Positions 1 to 11,429 of a stretch of 64,000 bases of DNA are shown here, in pieces. This DNA comes from Heloderma charlesbogerti. Taxonomy: Eukaryota > Chordata > Lepidosauria > Squamata > Helodermatidae. The notes beneath the pieces are model-generated. The model saw only the letters and a program-made list of their open reading frames with translations, ran no database searches and had not been told where the DNA came from. The position numbers and the translations under genes were made by a program. The DNA lies in the NCBI GenBank assembly GCA_026122225.1, contig JANEZZ010001874.1, positions 186,001-250,000 on the forward strand, given 5' to 3'. The first letter of the stretch is position 1; every line of letters begins with the position of its first letter.

Positions 1-290
1 CCATCAAGACTGGTAGCCATTGATAGCCTTTTCCTCCAGGAATTTGTCCAACCCCCTTTTAAAGCCATCCAAATTGGTGGCCATCGCTACATCCTGTGGT
101 AGTGAATTCCACAGTTTAACGATGTGCTGTGTAAAGAAGTCTTTCCTTTTATCTGTCCTGAATCTCCCAGCAATCATCTTTATGGGATGACCCTGGGTTC
201 TAGTATTTTGAGAGGAGGAGAGACATGTCCTCCTATCCACATTCTGCACACCATGAATAATGTTGTATCCTATTGGCAGTGGTGTTGTGG
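1..290 (-). mobile_element. CR1/L2-group LINE, 3' coding end fragment
   Basis: Read on the minus strand this is the extreme C-terminal end of a LINE ORF2. A KLWNSLPQDV block is followed by FKRGLDKFLEE and a stop, the usual post-reverse-transcriptase tail of CR1/L2-group elements in reptiles. It runs off the left edge of the window. No catalytic motif is present, so it is a dead 5'-truncated fragment. The exact clade (CR1, L3 or L2) is not settled by this much sequence. Confidence 0.6.
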
Positions 291-348
291 TAAATTTAAA
301 AGTGTAGGAGCTCATCACAGCAGCCAGCACAACACAAGATAACAAGAA

Positions 349-600
349 CAGGGGTGGGGAACCATCTTGGGTCAGGGGGTTGGGTTGCCCCACTGGATCC
401 CCTCATGGGCCAGATGACAGTAGAGGACAGAGCCCTATCCCCTGACATATTGGGTCCTCAGCTGAAGTAGCAACTGGAGATCCTCCAGCCTGAGCCTCAG
501 TCAGGGAGACTACTTCACTCCATGCAGGCTTTTCCCAGCCAGAAATGTTGGATCCCTGACCAAGGGAGGGAGGAAGCTGGCTTTGTGACACTTAGGGCAT
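349..600. mobile_element. hAT (Charlie-like) terminal fragment
   Basis: The segment opens with CAGGGGTGGGGAACC, the classic terminal inverted repeat of Charlie-type hAT elements. I could not find a matching right terminus or an 8-bp duplication, so the right boundary is a guess and the copy is probably truncated. Confidence 0.4.
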
Positions 601-2174
601 CACTACACCAGCCTAAAATCTTGCATTTAAAATGGGGCTTTCTGCTTCTGTTTTAAATGCAGTATCATAACAACTCCCTTTTTCACCCACTTCCCTTTCC
701 CCCTCCTTCTCCCCGTATCTGAGTCTTCCATTATCTTTCATTGAACTCACTCCTCTTCTTACCACTTTTCCACTTCTCACGGAGGGAACTCAAGTGGAAC
801 ACAACGGGGTAATTTGATAGCTCATTATCTGTGATCTATTTAAGAACAGATCAAAGGACATTTAGTGCAGGAGATGCCTTGGAAGTTCACGGCATCATGT
901 AAAAAGCCCACAAACTTTCGTGAAGGAGCAATCTCAATCGCAGGATAAAAGCTCTGTGTAAAGAAAGCCTTAGATGCTTCCTGGTAAGGATCCCAATGGT
1001 GGCCTATAAATAATTGCAATGGGCGATCCAAGGGAGCACAGCCACCAACATAAAATACCTTGTGCTGGCGTAAACCATGGTAGTGCAATTTCAATAGTGT
1101 TAATTGGCATGCTGAGTTTCTCTGCATTGCACTAGTGCAGTGTATGCTATCACAATGTAATTTATGTTAGCGGTTGTGCCCCACTGGATACTGCCCAATA
1201 AATAGAATAATAAATCTGCAGAAAAGATACAGAGCAAAACTGGAGCGATCTGTCCAACCCTAGGCTTCAGCAGTTATATATTACAGAGGCCTTAAGCGCA
1301 ATGCCTACGATGTTAATTGTGAGATAAAAGAGTTTATTGCTAAATTTGAAATGATAATTAAGAAGTAAAATACCTCATACTGACTTCAGGTTACATTTAC
1401 AACACACTTTGTACAAATTAAGTCAACCATGTTTGACATGAACATCTTCTAATGAAAAATAAAAATCAATCAAATACTCTTATGCCACTTTTCCCCCAGT
1501 CTACCTTGGATGTAAGAAGTATATGTGGGGCAGTGTGTTTGTGTGTGTGTGTAGTTTCAATTTCAGTGATGTGTGGGCTATCAAATGTATTATGGCAGGT
1601 AATATGATCATTTTAGATTACACAACCTATAGTCAGACAATGGAATGGAAAAGAATAGCAGTGTGTGTTAAATGGGACAGGTTTCTTTTAATGGATTCTA
1701 GGCATAAGAAGAAAGGCTCTAGAGAGTTTACAAACTCAGAGCATCTATAAAACTCAGAATGACTCAATGGCTTCTGAGTTTGGTTGCACTGTATTCATTT
1801 TCTATTTGTTATTCTAGTGGCAACAGGCCTCTGAGCCAATACATTTGCCAATCTCAAACTGCATTTGGTCTTTGTCAGTAAACAATATTCAAACTGTTGT
1901 GTTACTCTTTGCTGCCATTGCTTCATTTTGTCCTGGACCTGATCCTGGGGATATGGGTAATTCAAGGAACATCAGGGCTGAGATAAAGGCAGCTGTCAGA
2001 CCTGAACCAGAAGCTGGGAACAAGAAACAGACCAAAAGTCAAAGCTGGAGAACAAATTGAAACAAGCTAAAGTCAGGAAGATTGTTGTTGCACAGGCAAA
2101 CTTCCAACCCAAATAGGAAACATTGTATAGCTCTCCTGCCTAGCAAGGCTCAGTGTTCAGCTGGGTTTGTTTGC
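601..2174. other. unassigned intergenic or intronic sequence
   Basis: AT-rich sequence without a coding frame that looks real. It has a short GT run near 1538-1552. No tRNA, splice-bounded exon or recognised repeat was seen. Confidence 0.5.
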
Positions 2175-2325
2175 TTGTTTGTTTGTTTACCACATTTATA
2201 TACTGCTCCACATCAAAAGATTTTGGAGTGGTGAACAGCAAAGATAAAATAATAAAATACCCTGTTAAAATAATTAAAGGATTTTGAAAGAGCAAGTTCC
2301 AATAAAGCCAAATTTAATAAACCAC
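2175..2325 (-). mobile_element. L2-like LINE 3' untranslated end
   Basis: The stretch reading 'ttatatactgctccacatcaa' and then 'ggagtggtgaacag' is repeated in better form at 61110-61160, where it sits at the 3' end of a minus-strand L2 copy. This is therefore a 3' tail of the same family, in minus orientation, ending where a P-hAT begins. Confidence 0.6.
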
Positions 2326-2669
2326 TAGGGATGGCAGAGAATTCCGCCACGGATTTCAGTGAGGCCGAATGCACTAGCATTCGGCCCCCCGAAATCCGGG
2401 GCGGAACAGCCTCCTGCCCCCCCGCCCGCCCTGCAGAACCCTCCGGGATGAAGCTTACCTGGGGTGGATGTTCCGGACGGCGCCGGTTCCACTGGCAGCT
2501 TCGGTGGCAGCGGCTGGTCTTCTGACTGGCTGCCGCCGCCGCTGCCATTTGCAGCCCGGTCTTTTTTTTTTTTTACATAGACGTGATAGGCTATATAAAG
2601 ACTTATGTAGCCTATCACGTCTGGGTTAAAACAAACAAACAAACCGCATACGCAAATGGCAGTGGCTAC
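2326..2669. mobile_element. P-hAT, A-end half, truncated
   Basis: Starts TAGGGATGGCAGAGAATTC, followed by the terminal hairpin (GCATTCGG pairs) and an outward splice-donor-like AG|GTAAGC read on the minus strand (exon side ends at 2459). Upstream of that donor, the minus-strand ATG at 2548 opens a 90-nt Ala-rich frame. One core palindrome of the ATAGGCTA type lies at 2582-2622. The element stops where a second A end starts at 2670; no B end follows. Confidence 0.75.
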
Positions 2670-3112
2670 TAGGGATGTCAGAGAATTCTGCCATGGATCT
2701 TGGTGAGGCCGAATGCCAGTGCATTCGGCCCCCCGAACTCCGTGGCGGAATGGCCTGCTACCCCCCTGCCACCCTGTGGATCCCCCCCGGGATGAGACTT
2801 ACCTGGGGCGGATGTTCTGGGCGGCGGCGGCTGCAGCAGCTGTGGCTGCGGTGGCTGGTCTTACGACCAGCTGCTGCCACTGCCATTTGCAGTCTTGTCT
2901 TGTCTTTTTTCTTTTTTTTACAGAGACGTGATAGGCTATGTAAGTTTTTATGTAGCCTATCACGTCGCTGTAAAAAAAAAAAAAAGACGAAGAAAAACAA
3001 GGAATGCAAATGGCGGTGGCCGTAGCCGCCGTCATTTGCGTACGCATTTTTTTTTCCTTACCCAGAGCCCTCTGCAGCCGGAAATCCAGCTGTGGATGGC
3101 CCTGGCCTGGGA
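2670..3112. mobile_element. P-hAT, second A end, partial
   Basis: A second TAGGGATGTCAGAGAATTC end lies directly inside or against the previous copy. It has its own hairpin, outward donor (minus, near 2805), a GTGATAGGCTA palindrome at 2928-2966 and an AATGGCGG/CCGCCGTCATT inverted pair at 3007-3037. Its right part (CTGTGGATGGCCCTGGCC, about 3090) matches the B side of the copy at 62336-63021, but the terminal CATCCCTA is missing. Confidence 0.65.
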
Positions 3113-3670
3113 AAATTGCAGAATTTCCCCAAATTTTCTTCCCCATATTTTGGTGGGTTTTGCCCCCCCCAATGCCCCGGAACAATGCTAGGTATGGGGT
3201 ATTGTGAGGAATGCAACATGGGGGCCAGGCTGCCAACATGGCTGCTGCTCTGGCCACTTGCAGTAGCTGAGCAAAAACAAAACAAAACAAAACCTCTCAG
3301 CCTGCAAGCTCAAAAACACCACAAAAACAAATGATAAAACATCCCAAATGAGGAAGAACAATGGAAGCCTCTTGGGGGGGGGGCTTTCAGGAATTTGGAG
3401 GACAGATTCTGGCAGAGCACTAACTCCACCTCCTCCCTGGAGCTGGACACAACACTGCCCCCACCTTTATGTGGTGGATGGGAACTGGGGGCCATCCTGC
3501 CAAGACAGTTGATGCTGTTGCAGCATGAAACCCCCCAAAACCCTTAGAAAAGAGAAAGAAGCTGTGCTATGGCCCGTGCCAGTGGTGAGCCCTGTGAGAA
3601 GTTGTTGAGAATTTCTCCTCCCACTAGAGAAATTCAGTGAAATTCTCCTCCCAATTTCTCTGCCCAGAAA
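3113..3670 (+). mobile_element. hAT-type family X, interior, split by a P-hAT
   Basis: The interior matches the complete copy at 15243-15924 and the partial copy at 19250-19726: a GGGGCCA block, 'ttgatgctgttgc', 'gctgtgct', and 'gagaatttctcctccc'. Family X sequence resumes after the next P-hAT (4607-4650, ending CACACCTCTA), so the P-hAT at 3671-4606 split it. The left terminus is missing. Confidence 0.55.
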
Positions 3671-4606
3671 TAGGGATGGCAGAGAATTTCTCCTCGAATC
3701 TCCAGGAGGCCAAATGCCAATGCATTCGCCCCTCGAAATTGGTGGTGAAATTCTCCACCGCCCCCCCCCGGGATGGGACTTACCTCGTGAGAATGTCCCT
3801 CTCGGTGGTGGGTCCCGGCGCCGTTTTGGCGGCATTTTGGCGGGGGCAGCAGTGGCGGCCGGTCTTCTGACCGGCTGCCGCCGCTGCAGCCATTGCAAAA
3901 TAAAAAAGGAAAGAAAACACACACACACGTGATAGGCTACATAATGATTTACGTAGCCTATCATGGCTATATTTCCAAAGTCAGCCGTGATAGGCTATGT
4001 AAATCGTCACGTAGCCTATCATGGGTGACTTTGAAAAAAAAAAAAAGTGCGTATGCAAATGGCGGCGCCCATGGGCGCCGCCATTTGCGTTCCTTAGTTT
4101 GGCACGTCTAGTCTACGTAAAGGTTTACGTAGACTATGGCAAAAATAAGGGTAACGCAAATAGTGTTCCCTTATTTTCTCCGTAGTCCACGTAAATCTTT
4201 ACATAGACTAGACGTGCCAAACTAAGGAACGCATTTGCGTACACACTTTTTTTTTTTTTTCAAAGTCACCCGTGATAGGCTACGTGACGATTTACGTACC
4301 CTATCACGGCTGACTTTGGAAATCTAGCCGTGATAGGCTACATAAATCATTACGTAGCCTATCACGGGTGTGTGTTGTTGTTTTTTTACTTTACTTTTTT
4401 TTTCGCGGCCAGGTAGATGGAGCGCTCCTCCCCAGCTTGAATTTCAGCGGCGAGGGATGGGGCGCCTCCCCCCCAGCCTGAATTTCGGCCGGGCGAGGTG
4501 GGGCGCCTCCCCCCCCTCGCCTGAACTTTGGGGGGAGAACCGAAGCACCTCCCCCCCACTGCGAAGCAAGCTGCGGGACCAGTTAAGTCCCTTTCGTCCA
4601 TCCCTA
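3671..4606. mobile_element. P-hAT, complete, A end left
   Basis: Runs from TAGGGATGGCAGAGAATTT to TTTCGTCCATCCCTA. The interior holds paired palindromes (3930-3966, 3983-4024, 4073 region, 4106-4140, 4265-4310, 4330-4368) arranged symmetrically around about 4160. The A-end donor is intact (minus, about 3785); the B-end donor is degraded to AGTTAAGT. It interrupts a family X copy, which resumes at 4607. I found no clean 8-bp duplication, so the target site has probably mutated. Confidence 0.8.
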
Positions 4607-4650
4607 CATAGAGTGGAGAATTTTGAGAGGTCATTTGTGCACACCTCTAC
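4607..4650 (+). mobile_element. hAT-type family X, right end
   Basis: GGAGAATTTTGAGAGG then CATTTGTGCACACCTCTA is the right terminus of the family X element whose interior is at 3113-3670. The same terminus closes the copies at 15924 and near 19726. Confidence 0.55.
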
Positions 4651-5293
4651 TCCAAACTCCCATTCTGTTGGTTCACCGCACGGGCAATCATGCACAGAGC
4701 TGATGCTTCCTGCCTCTAGCCCCAGAGGCTCTTCAAATTGGGATAGGGTAAGAGGGGCTCTTGCCACAAAGGCAACCTGGGCAGGGACACAAAAACGGCG
4801 GTCAAAATCTTGTAATATCATTGACAGTTATTAAAACCACATTACATTATTTCATATTTCCATTCAGTATGGCATACTATCCTGATGGTAGTTGAAACCA
4901 GGTCACTTAGTTCAGAGGTTTAGTGAAGGCAGCAGAACAGCTGGAGTGCTACTACTCCAGCTTGTCACTGGCCTTGTGTCTGCAGGCTAACATAGTGCCC
5001 AAATTTAGCCATTGAACACTGGTGGCAAGTGAGAAGAAAGCTTGGAATACTCACAACCATGTTCTTAATGTTCACGGTCATCCTAAACTTTCTCTGGGTT
5101 TTACACTGATCACTCCACATGGAGTCTGTACATATAATATCCCAAATATATATACATTTTAATTGTGTTTCTGGGACCTGGCATTTATGGAAGGTACATA
5201 GAATTGCAAACCCATCCTGGATGTAGAAACAACTAGTTATGACACTGCAAAGAATGAATTTGAAGCAGGTATGGGTGATGACCCCTAAATTTG
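4651..5293. other. unassigned sequence
   Basis: No repeat or gene recognised. No open frame of note. Confidence 0.5.
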
Positions 5294-5301
5294 CTTTGGA
5301 T

Positions 5302-5967
5302 TAAGGATGGGCGCTGCCGCTCACCCCACATGCCACTTGCTGGACCCCTGCTGGCCGCCTAACCCTGTTTGCTGTGTGCAGTCTGGACACAGCCTCTGGA
5401 CAGTCTGTGAGCACCTGGCAAGCAGCTCAAGACACCCTGTTGCTCTGGCAGCCGCCATTTTGCAAAAAATGGTGGCTAGGCTTTTTCGCAAATCCCCCAT
5501 TTTGTGCAAATGGTGCCATAAATAGGGTGATTTATGCAACATTAGGTCATCTAGCCCTGAAATTTAGCATAAATGGCCTTATTTATGGCCGCCTTTTGCA
5601 CAAAATGGGGGATTTGAGATAAAGGCCTAGCAGCAACCACTTTCCATAAAATGGCAGCTGCTGCTGGAGTCCCCATCGTTGCCCCCCAACCCCTCAGTCT
5701 CTTTTTGCAAGGAGAGAATGAGGGATTGGCAGGTGGCAGAGGCAGGAGTCTTAATCGCCACTCACCAACCCCTAGTTCTCCTTGTAAGGAGAACAACTGC
5801 AAGGAGTTGGAGGGCAGCAGAAAACCACAGTCCTGCATGTCTCGGCATGCGCCAAGTTGGGCAGGCTCAGGGGTCCATAAGCTGACATCTGGGGGACTGA
5901 GCTGGCAGTAATCCACCAAGCTCAAGCCTCCAATCAGACTCCAATCAAGACTTCACCATCATCCCTA
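5302..5967. mobile_element. hAT-type element with perfect 8-bp TSD (family Y)
   Basis: Begins TAAGGATGGGC and ends CATCATCCCTA. The flanking octamer CTTTGGAT is repeated exactly at 5294-5301 and 5968-5975. The interior has inverted blocks around CCATTTTGCAAAAAATGG and AAATCCCCCATTTTGTGCAA, and is not the palindromic P-hAT core. No transposase frame is present, so it is non-autonomous (666 bp). Confidence 0.8.
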
Positions 5968-5975
5968 CTTTGGAT

Positions 5976-7396
5976 GAAATCAGAAGTGAACCGAGCTACT
6001 TGAGGAGGGGAAAGCTAGTTTCTGGGGAAGCTCTACTGGATCGACAGCAGCTTCTGATCAAGCAGGAACCAGGATTACCCTCTGAACATGGAAATAGGTT
6101 TCAGACATACATAGAGATGTATGTCCCAATCAAGCATGGTAACAGGGTTGAGTGGAACTGCATGGAATTTAGGTATGCCAGAAGCAGCTTTGAAGATGGG
6201 AGGAGAAGTCTAGCCAGCCAAATGTCCAGTCTCTTCTGCACTGGTTAGGCAATTCTTGTGCATCTGTCAGAGAACTTGTGTAAGAAAGCTGCATGCTATT
6301 GCAAGGGAAAGTAATTTATCCCAGTTTTCCAGTTGTACCTAAGGGACGATAGAGGTTGGTGCTTTAGGGACATTTGAAAGTATAGGCAGGTGCACTGGAG
6401 ATGGATTAGTTGGCTTGGTAGAACTGACAACCAGATTTGGCTTTCTGTATCAGCAGTATTGCTGGCAACCTTCCTTCTTCTGTTAGTCTAGGTTTGGCGG
6501 CATCTGCTGTGCTCTCTTCCTACCAGGTGTGCTGGACAACCAGTGATAGCAGCTATAGTGGAACCGAAATTAAACAAAAATAGAACCAAACTTCATTTTA
6601 CATCATTTAATTTTCTTTCTTTCTTTTTCTTTTTTTTTTCATGACAGAAAAAAAGGCTACATTAGGACAGAAAGTCAAGGTTTTTCTCTTTTGAACATAT
6701 ACTGTACATAAGTCAGTTTATATTTCATCCAATACACTGACTACAATCCAAAACAGATTAATTTGCCCTTTGGCCTGTCGAAATCGCTGAGTGTAAGCAT
6801 ACTTAACTCTGCGATGGAGTTAAATCCTTATTGACTTTCAAACTGATAATTGTTATCGGGCCTGCCTTAGCAGTAGAAGTTTCAGAAGCAGTGCTACCCA
6901 GGTTTTGCATCCTTTTGGAGGAGATTTATGGCATTTTTGTAATATTATAATACAAATAAAGCATAGATGGAGAGAATCAGCATAGCAATAGATCTACTGC
7001 ATGAGATCAGATCCCCAGAGTGAGGTGCCTGTATCCTAAGGTGCTTCACAGCTAGCCCTCAGCACTTTCTGCCCCTGTTAATCCCCCTGTCTTATTTTGT
7101 GTCTCTCCATCTCTGTGTCAAACTACAGTTTCTTTTACACCATTAGTGGAGGCAGGAAGGTGAGCCCCCTAACATTTCCTTACGTCCTAGAGAAATCTCC
7201 AACTATTTCCTAGCCACTGACTCCCATTAAGAGACATTTTCCCTAGCCACCCTGGACCATTAACATGCTATTTCCCTAGCCAAAGATGCGTCCAGTGTGG
7301 CTTGCCAACTGACACTTAAGGAACATTAACCAATCATTCTGGTTTAACACTCTTTCGTCTAACCCCCAGACTCATTCAAAATCAGGTAGCAAACTT
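5976..7396. other. unassigned sequence
   Basis: AT-rich with a poly-T/CTTT run near 6612-6640. Nothing coding or repetitive was recognised. Confidence 0.5.
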
Positions 7397-7401
7397 ATAA
7401 C

Positions 7402-7816
7402 TGTTGGATAATAGGAACAACTCCGCAGGATTCCAGACACTAGGGGGGAATAGAAAACATGTATTGTTCATCCCCCTTGTTGTCCTGTAACTTGATCCAT
7501 TCCTTTCACCTACTCCCTCCCCTTCCTTTTCACCTATGCAACAAGCAGCATATGCTTTCTCCCTGAGGGCAGTAAGTAACTATATCTCATAGCTTCACTT
7601 ACTTACACACCCAGCTTTAGGGTGTCCTTGTAGTTAAATAGTGTTAGATAGCTTTCTTCAACAGTATGTATAAAGAACACTAATAAAGTAAGTTGATCTG
7701 AACTTCTTCTAAACTGGCTCTAGCCTGCGTTTATTCCCTCTGATACTATGCTGTGTTACTGTGGTTTCTTTCTATAAGACAACTCTACTGTATAAATCAC
7801 ACCAGATTTTCCAACA
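7402..7816 (+). mobile_element. solo LTR
   Basis: The segment starts TGTTGGA and ends TCCAACA, the inverted dinucleotide ends of a long terminal repeat. It is flanked by the 5-bp direct repeat ATAAC at 7397-7401 and 7817-7821. A polyadenylation signal AATAAA is at 7682-7687, in the 3' third as expected. No internal retroviral or Gypsy coding sequence adjoins it, so it is a solo LTR left by recombination. The 5-bp duplication fits Gypsy or an ERV lineage; which one is not decidable here. Confidence 0.75.
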
Positions 7817-8108
7817 ATAACAATATGATATTGTATGCTCATTGTCAGAACTCATGGTCCTTCTTACACATGGTTAGAGGAGACCAGCCCAACACATGAC
7901 TTCCTGTGGCATACACCATACCATGTACTTTCCTTGATAGTTGGAGAACAGCACTCATTTAGGTCTCTGTAAGGGACGAAAAGAGATAATTCATTAGGGA
8001 ATAAAGGCATGCAGCAAAGTTCAAAAGCTTGGGGGGGGGATGCATTGAAGATTAAATTGCAAAAAGCCCAATGGATTTTAAGAACATGTTTTGTGGTTAT
8101 CACAGAAT

Positions 8109-8577
8109 TAGGGATGGTGTGGGCACACAATTGGATTCAGGAGTCCCCCCGCCCGTGCCCCGAGCCACCGCTGGGAAACCTCTGCCCCCCTCAAGTCCCC
8201 CCTGCTTGCCAAGCCATACCCGCTAAGCCCCTGCCTCTGCTTGGGTACACCCCCCTGTGCACCAAGCTGCCCACACTCACCCATTGTGAGTGGCCAATAT
8301 ATGCAAGCTTACAGGCTTAAGTGGGCCATTTACACCTGTAATCTTGCATATATCTGCCATTTACAGCACCATTTTGTGCAAGACTAGATGTGTGCATATT
8401 CACGATTGCCATTTTGTTTCACAGACGGCACTCGTGGCTCTTATGGATGAGCCCAGGGTGAGTGCAGGTGGCTTGGCAACCATGGAGGAGCTCTTGCATG
8501 GGTCCGGGGGGGGAGCTGTGTCAGTGGCTCGGTGGGTGCCCAGAGGACCCGAACTGTGGGGCATCCATCCATCCCTA
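8109..8577. mobile_element. hAT-type element (family Z)
   Basis: From TAGGGATGGTGTGGGC to CATCCATCCCTA, 469 bp, flanked by CACAGAAT (8101-8108) and TGCAGAAT (8578-8585), 6 of 8 matching. The interior has CCATTTTGTGCAA-like blocks shared in style with the copy at 5302-5967 but no P-hAT palindromes. No coding sequence. Confidence 0.65.
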
Positions 8578-8585
8578 TGCAGAAT

Positions 8586-9031
8586 AACCAGAGATATAAG
8601 TGCTCCTGAAGAATAACCACACATGATCCCAAACACTTTCTAAATGGGTGGTTAGGAAAGCAGTCCCCATTTTTGCATTCGTCGATGCCACCATCTCAAT
8701 GCCCTGTCCTGGGTATCTATCTGAACAGATGTCCAAGTGGCTTTATCAAATGTTTTGAACTTCCTTGAGATATAATTAAAATAAGTGTGTATGTGTGTGT
8801 GTAGCTTCATAGTGCAGCTTTGGGTATGAGAAATGCAAATCAACTGCTAAAGTGTTCAAGTATTGTATTTCCCTGCATGGACACAACACCCACATCTTGG
8901 GGGCACCTCTGTTTCCCCATGCAGAAATAGAGTAGTACAACAGGGTAGTCCCAGGATTAGAAAGTCTATGAGTGCTTCCCATATCTCTGTCCAGCACCCC
9001 TCCTATTTGGTCAGGTTATGCAAACATCAGA
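8586..9031. other. unassigned sequence with short GT run
   Basis: Holds a GT microsatellite at about 8784-8802. No other feature recognised. Confidence 0.5.
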
Positions 9032-9039
9032 GTTGTTTG

Positions 9040-9943
9040 TAGGGGTTGGCGGAGAATTTCTCCCCGAAACTTCGGGGGGCCGAACACCAACGTGTTCGGC
9101 CCCCCGAACATGTTTTGGGGAGAAATCCTCCAACCCCCCCTTCACCCCGCACCCCCCGCGGGACGGAACTTACCTTCGCCGAATGTCCCTCCCGGCGGCA
9201 GGTCCGGCTGGCGGTTCGGCGGGTGTTCGAGCAAGGCGGGAGCGGCAGCCGGTCTTTTGACCGGCTGCCGCCACCGCCGCTGCCATTTCAATAAAAGAAA
9301 AAAAACAAAACGCCCCCTGATAGGCTACATAACGATTAACTTAGCCTATCACGGCTAGATCTGCAAAGTCAGCTGTGATAGGCTACGTCAATCGTCGCGT
9401 AGCCTATCACGGGTGACTTTAAAAAAAAAAAAAAAAGTGTGTACGGATAATGGCGGCCCCCATAGGGAGCCGCCATTCCCGTTCCTTATTTGGTCGCTGT
9501 AGTCTACGTAAACATTTACGTAGACTACAGCGACTAAATAAGGAACGCAAATGGCAGCTCCCTATGGGGGCCGCCATTAGTGTACACGCTTTTTTTTTTT
9601 TTTAAAGTCACCCGTGATAGGCTACGTGACGATTGACGTAGCCTATCACGGCTGACTTTGCAGATCTAGCCATGATAGGCTATGTTAATCGTCACGTAGC
9701 TTATCAGGGGGCGTTTTTTAAAAAAAACTTCCGCGTTCACGGGCAGGCGAGGCGGGAAGCCTCCTCCCCGGCCTGAATCTCGGTGGGGGTGAGGCGGGAA
9801 GCCTCCCCCCCGGCCTGAATTTCGGCCAGGGCGAGGCGGGAAGCCTCCCCCCCGGCCTGAACTTCACGGGGGGAGCAGCAAAGCGCCTTCCCCCCACCGT
9901 GAACGTCCTTCGAGGACAGGTAAGGGACTTTCGTCCACCCCTA
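9040..9943. mobile_element. P-hAT, complete, perfect TSD
   Basis: Starts TAGGGGTTGGCGGAGAATTT, ends TTTCGTCCACCCCTA, flanked by GTTGTTTG at 9032-9039 and 9944-9951. The core (about 9317-9710) is one large inverted repeat built from ATAGGCTACGT pairs, an AATGGCGG...CCGCCATT pair, and a central TAGTCTACGTAAA palindrome. Outward donors are AG|GTAAGT on the minus strand (exon side ends 9174) and AG|GTAAGG on the plus strand (after 9919). The minus-strand ATG at 9286 opens a 113-nt frame up to the donor. The B end has a direct repeat of about 41 bp (GGCCTGAATTTCGGCC... unit). Confidence 0.92.
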
Positions 9944-9951
9944 GTTGTTTG

Positions 9952-10603
9952 AGGGGGTGGATGAAATACTGGAGGCAGGCAGACCTCCCTACCATTCACT
10001 GGAGTGCCCTGATGTACCACCAAGAGGGGTAGATGCGAATCAGGATACTATTGAGCTTGATGGAATACGAACAATGGCTTTATTAAGTCACCTTTTATTG
10101 AGAGATGGTGATGACTTATTACATTTATTAGATGCCATTGTCAGATATAGGCTCAAGGCTTCTTGCAACAGGGAGTAAACACACACACAATAAATAACTA
10201 ATAATAAATTAATAAACAAATGGCAAGTAATCATTACCCATCTTAAGAAGTTTATTTGAAGCACTGAACCTCTGTGCCATAAACAAAAAATAGGGGAAAT
10301 GTTTCTATACATATTCCCATAAAATGTGATTGGATTTCCAATCTTTTGTGCCCATTTTCTTATAAGCTTTTTTCTGCTTGTTTCAAATTTATATTTTTCA
10401 TATTTTGGATTCATATCTTGACAATTCTAGATACCATATGCCTCTTGTTACTGCCTATGATTACCCTGTCAATGTCTGCCGGTTCTCATAGGTGTTATTT
10501 AAGTGTCTTTTTTCCCTTTTATTTTTTTCCATCAAATTATAGAATACCACTGTGTCAAACTATGGAACAGTATTTGCTTTAAAACAAATTATGTAAGCGA
10601 ATG
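9952..10603. other. unassigned AT-rich sequence
   Basis: No repeat or gene recognised in this stretch. Confidence 0.5.
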
Positions 10604-10765
10604 GTCAACAGCTTAGTGGTAGAGTACATTTGAATGTTGAGCATGCAAACAGGTTCAGCCCATGACATCTCTGGATAGGGTTGGGAAAGACTGTTGTGTA
10701 AAACCTCAGAGAGTATATGTGCAGAACCTTGCTATAGATTCTGAGCTATAGAAGAAAATAATGTT
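10604..10765 (+). mobile_element. tRNA-derived SINE, degraded
   Basis: An A-box-like 'agcttagtggtagagta' is followed about 35 bp on by a B-box-like 'aggttcagccc', the split Pol III promoter of tRNA-derived SINEs. After it comes a body ('ggatagggttgggaaagact', 'ctatagattctgagctata') that resembles a common squamate SINE. The head is mutated and the 3' tail is not clear. Confidence 0.5.
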
Positions 10766-11425
10766 TGACTTTTTTTAAAAAAATACATTATGAACTAGCC
10801 AAATTTGTATTCCAAACTAGTTATTTGCAAGTTTGGGATACATAACTAGAGAATCACACTAAAAGCTAATTATATCCAAACTCCGGCCAAATTGGCATAA
10901 AAGTCAGATGTGTACAATGAAGGCATGGCTTAACAATATTTGGCATATTATATTATACATTCTGTTGGTGCTCAGAGTAGTAAAAATTAACATCAAATGA
11001 GTTTTCATGGTGAACAGAGAAGTAAAAATTTAGTACATCTTAAAATACTTTTTGCTTGCACGGCACTTAGAGAAGAAACTACTTGCACTAAACTGATAAT
11101 AATCTGCAATTATGTAAATGGTACAACTGCACAGCAGCCCTATAACAGTGAACTCATATGGCATAATAAGGTAAAAATTGCCATTATGCCATACCTCCTC
11201 TGGAAGACAGACATTTCTACAAGCCTGTAAAATTGAATATTATTCTTATCATAAGTCGATAAGTGTTGCACTTTATTTCTGCACTTGGTGCTTTTCTGTG
11301 CTTTTAACTCATGGTCAGCAACTAGCTTTCCTGAGTAGCTACTTTGAGAAGGGAATGAGGGCAGAAGACCAACGACTCTCCAATCCAATCCCACATACAC
11401 ATACACACACATATAGGCTAGGGCA
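10766..11425. other. unassigned sequence
   Basis: AT-rich sequence with no recognised feature. Confidence 0.5.
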
Positions 11426-11429
11426 CAAA

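Noticed and set aside
2799..3290. Ala-rich frames of 100-160 codons in the GC-rich stretches
   Set aside because: They recur wherever P-hAT GCC/GGC blocks occur, in several frames and on both strands, and depend on the transposon's composition. Only the short ATG-to-donor segment is positionally conserved.
3671..4606. Target duplication for this P-hAT
   Set aside because: The flanking octamers (CCCAGAAA and CATAGAGT) do not match, so none is claimed although both termini are clear.
10604..10690. A functional tRNA gene
   Set aside because: Box A/B-like motifs are present but there is no cloverleaf with matching acceptor and anticodon stems; a SINE head fits better.
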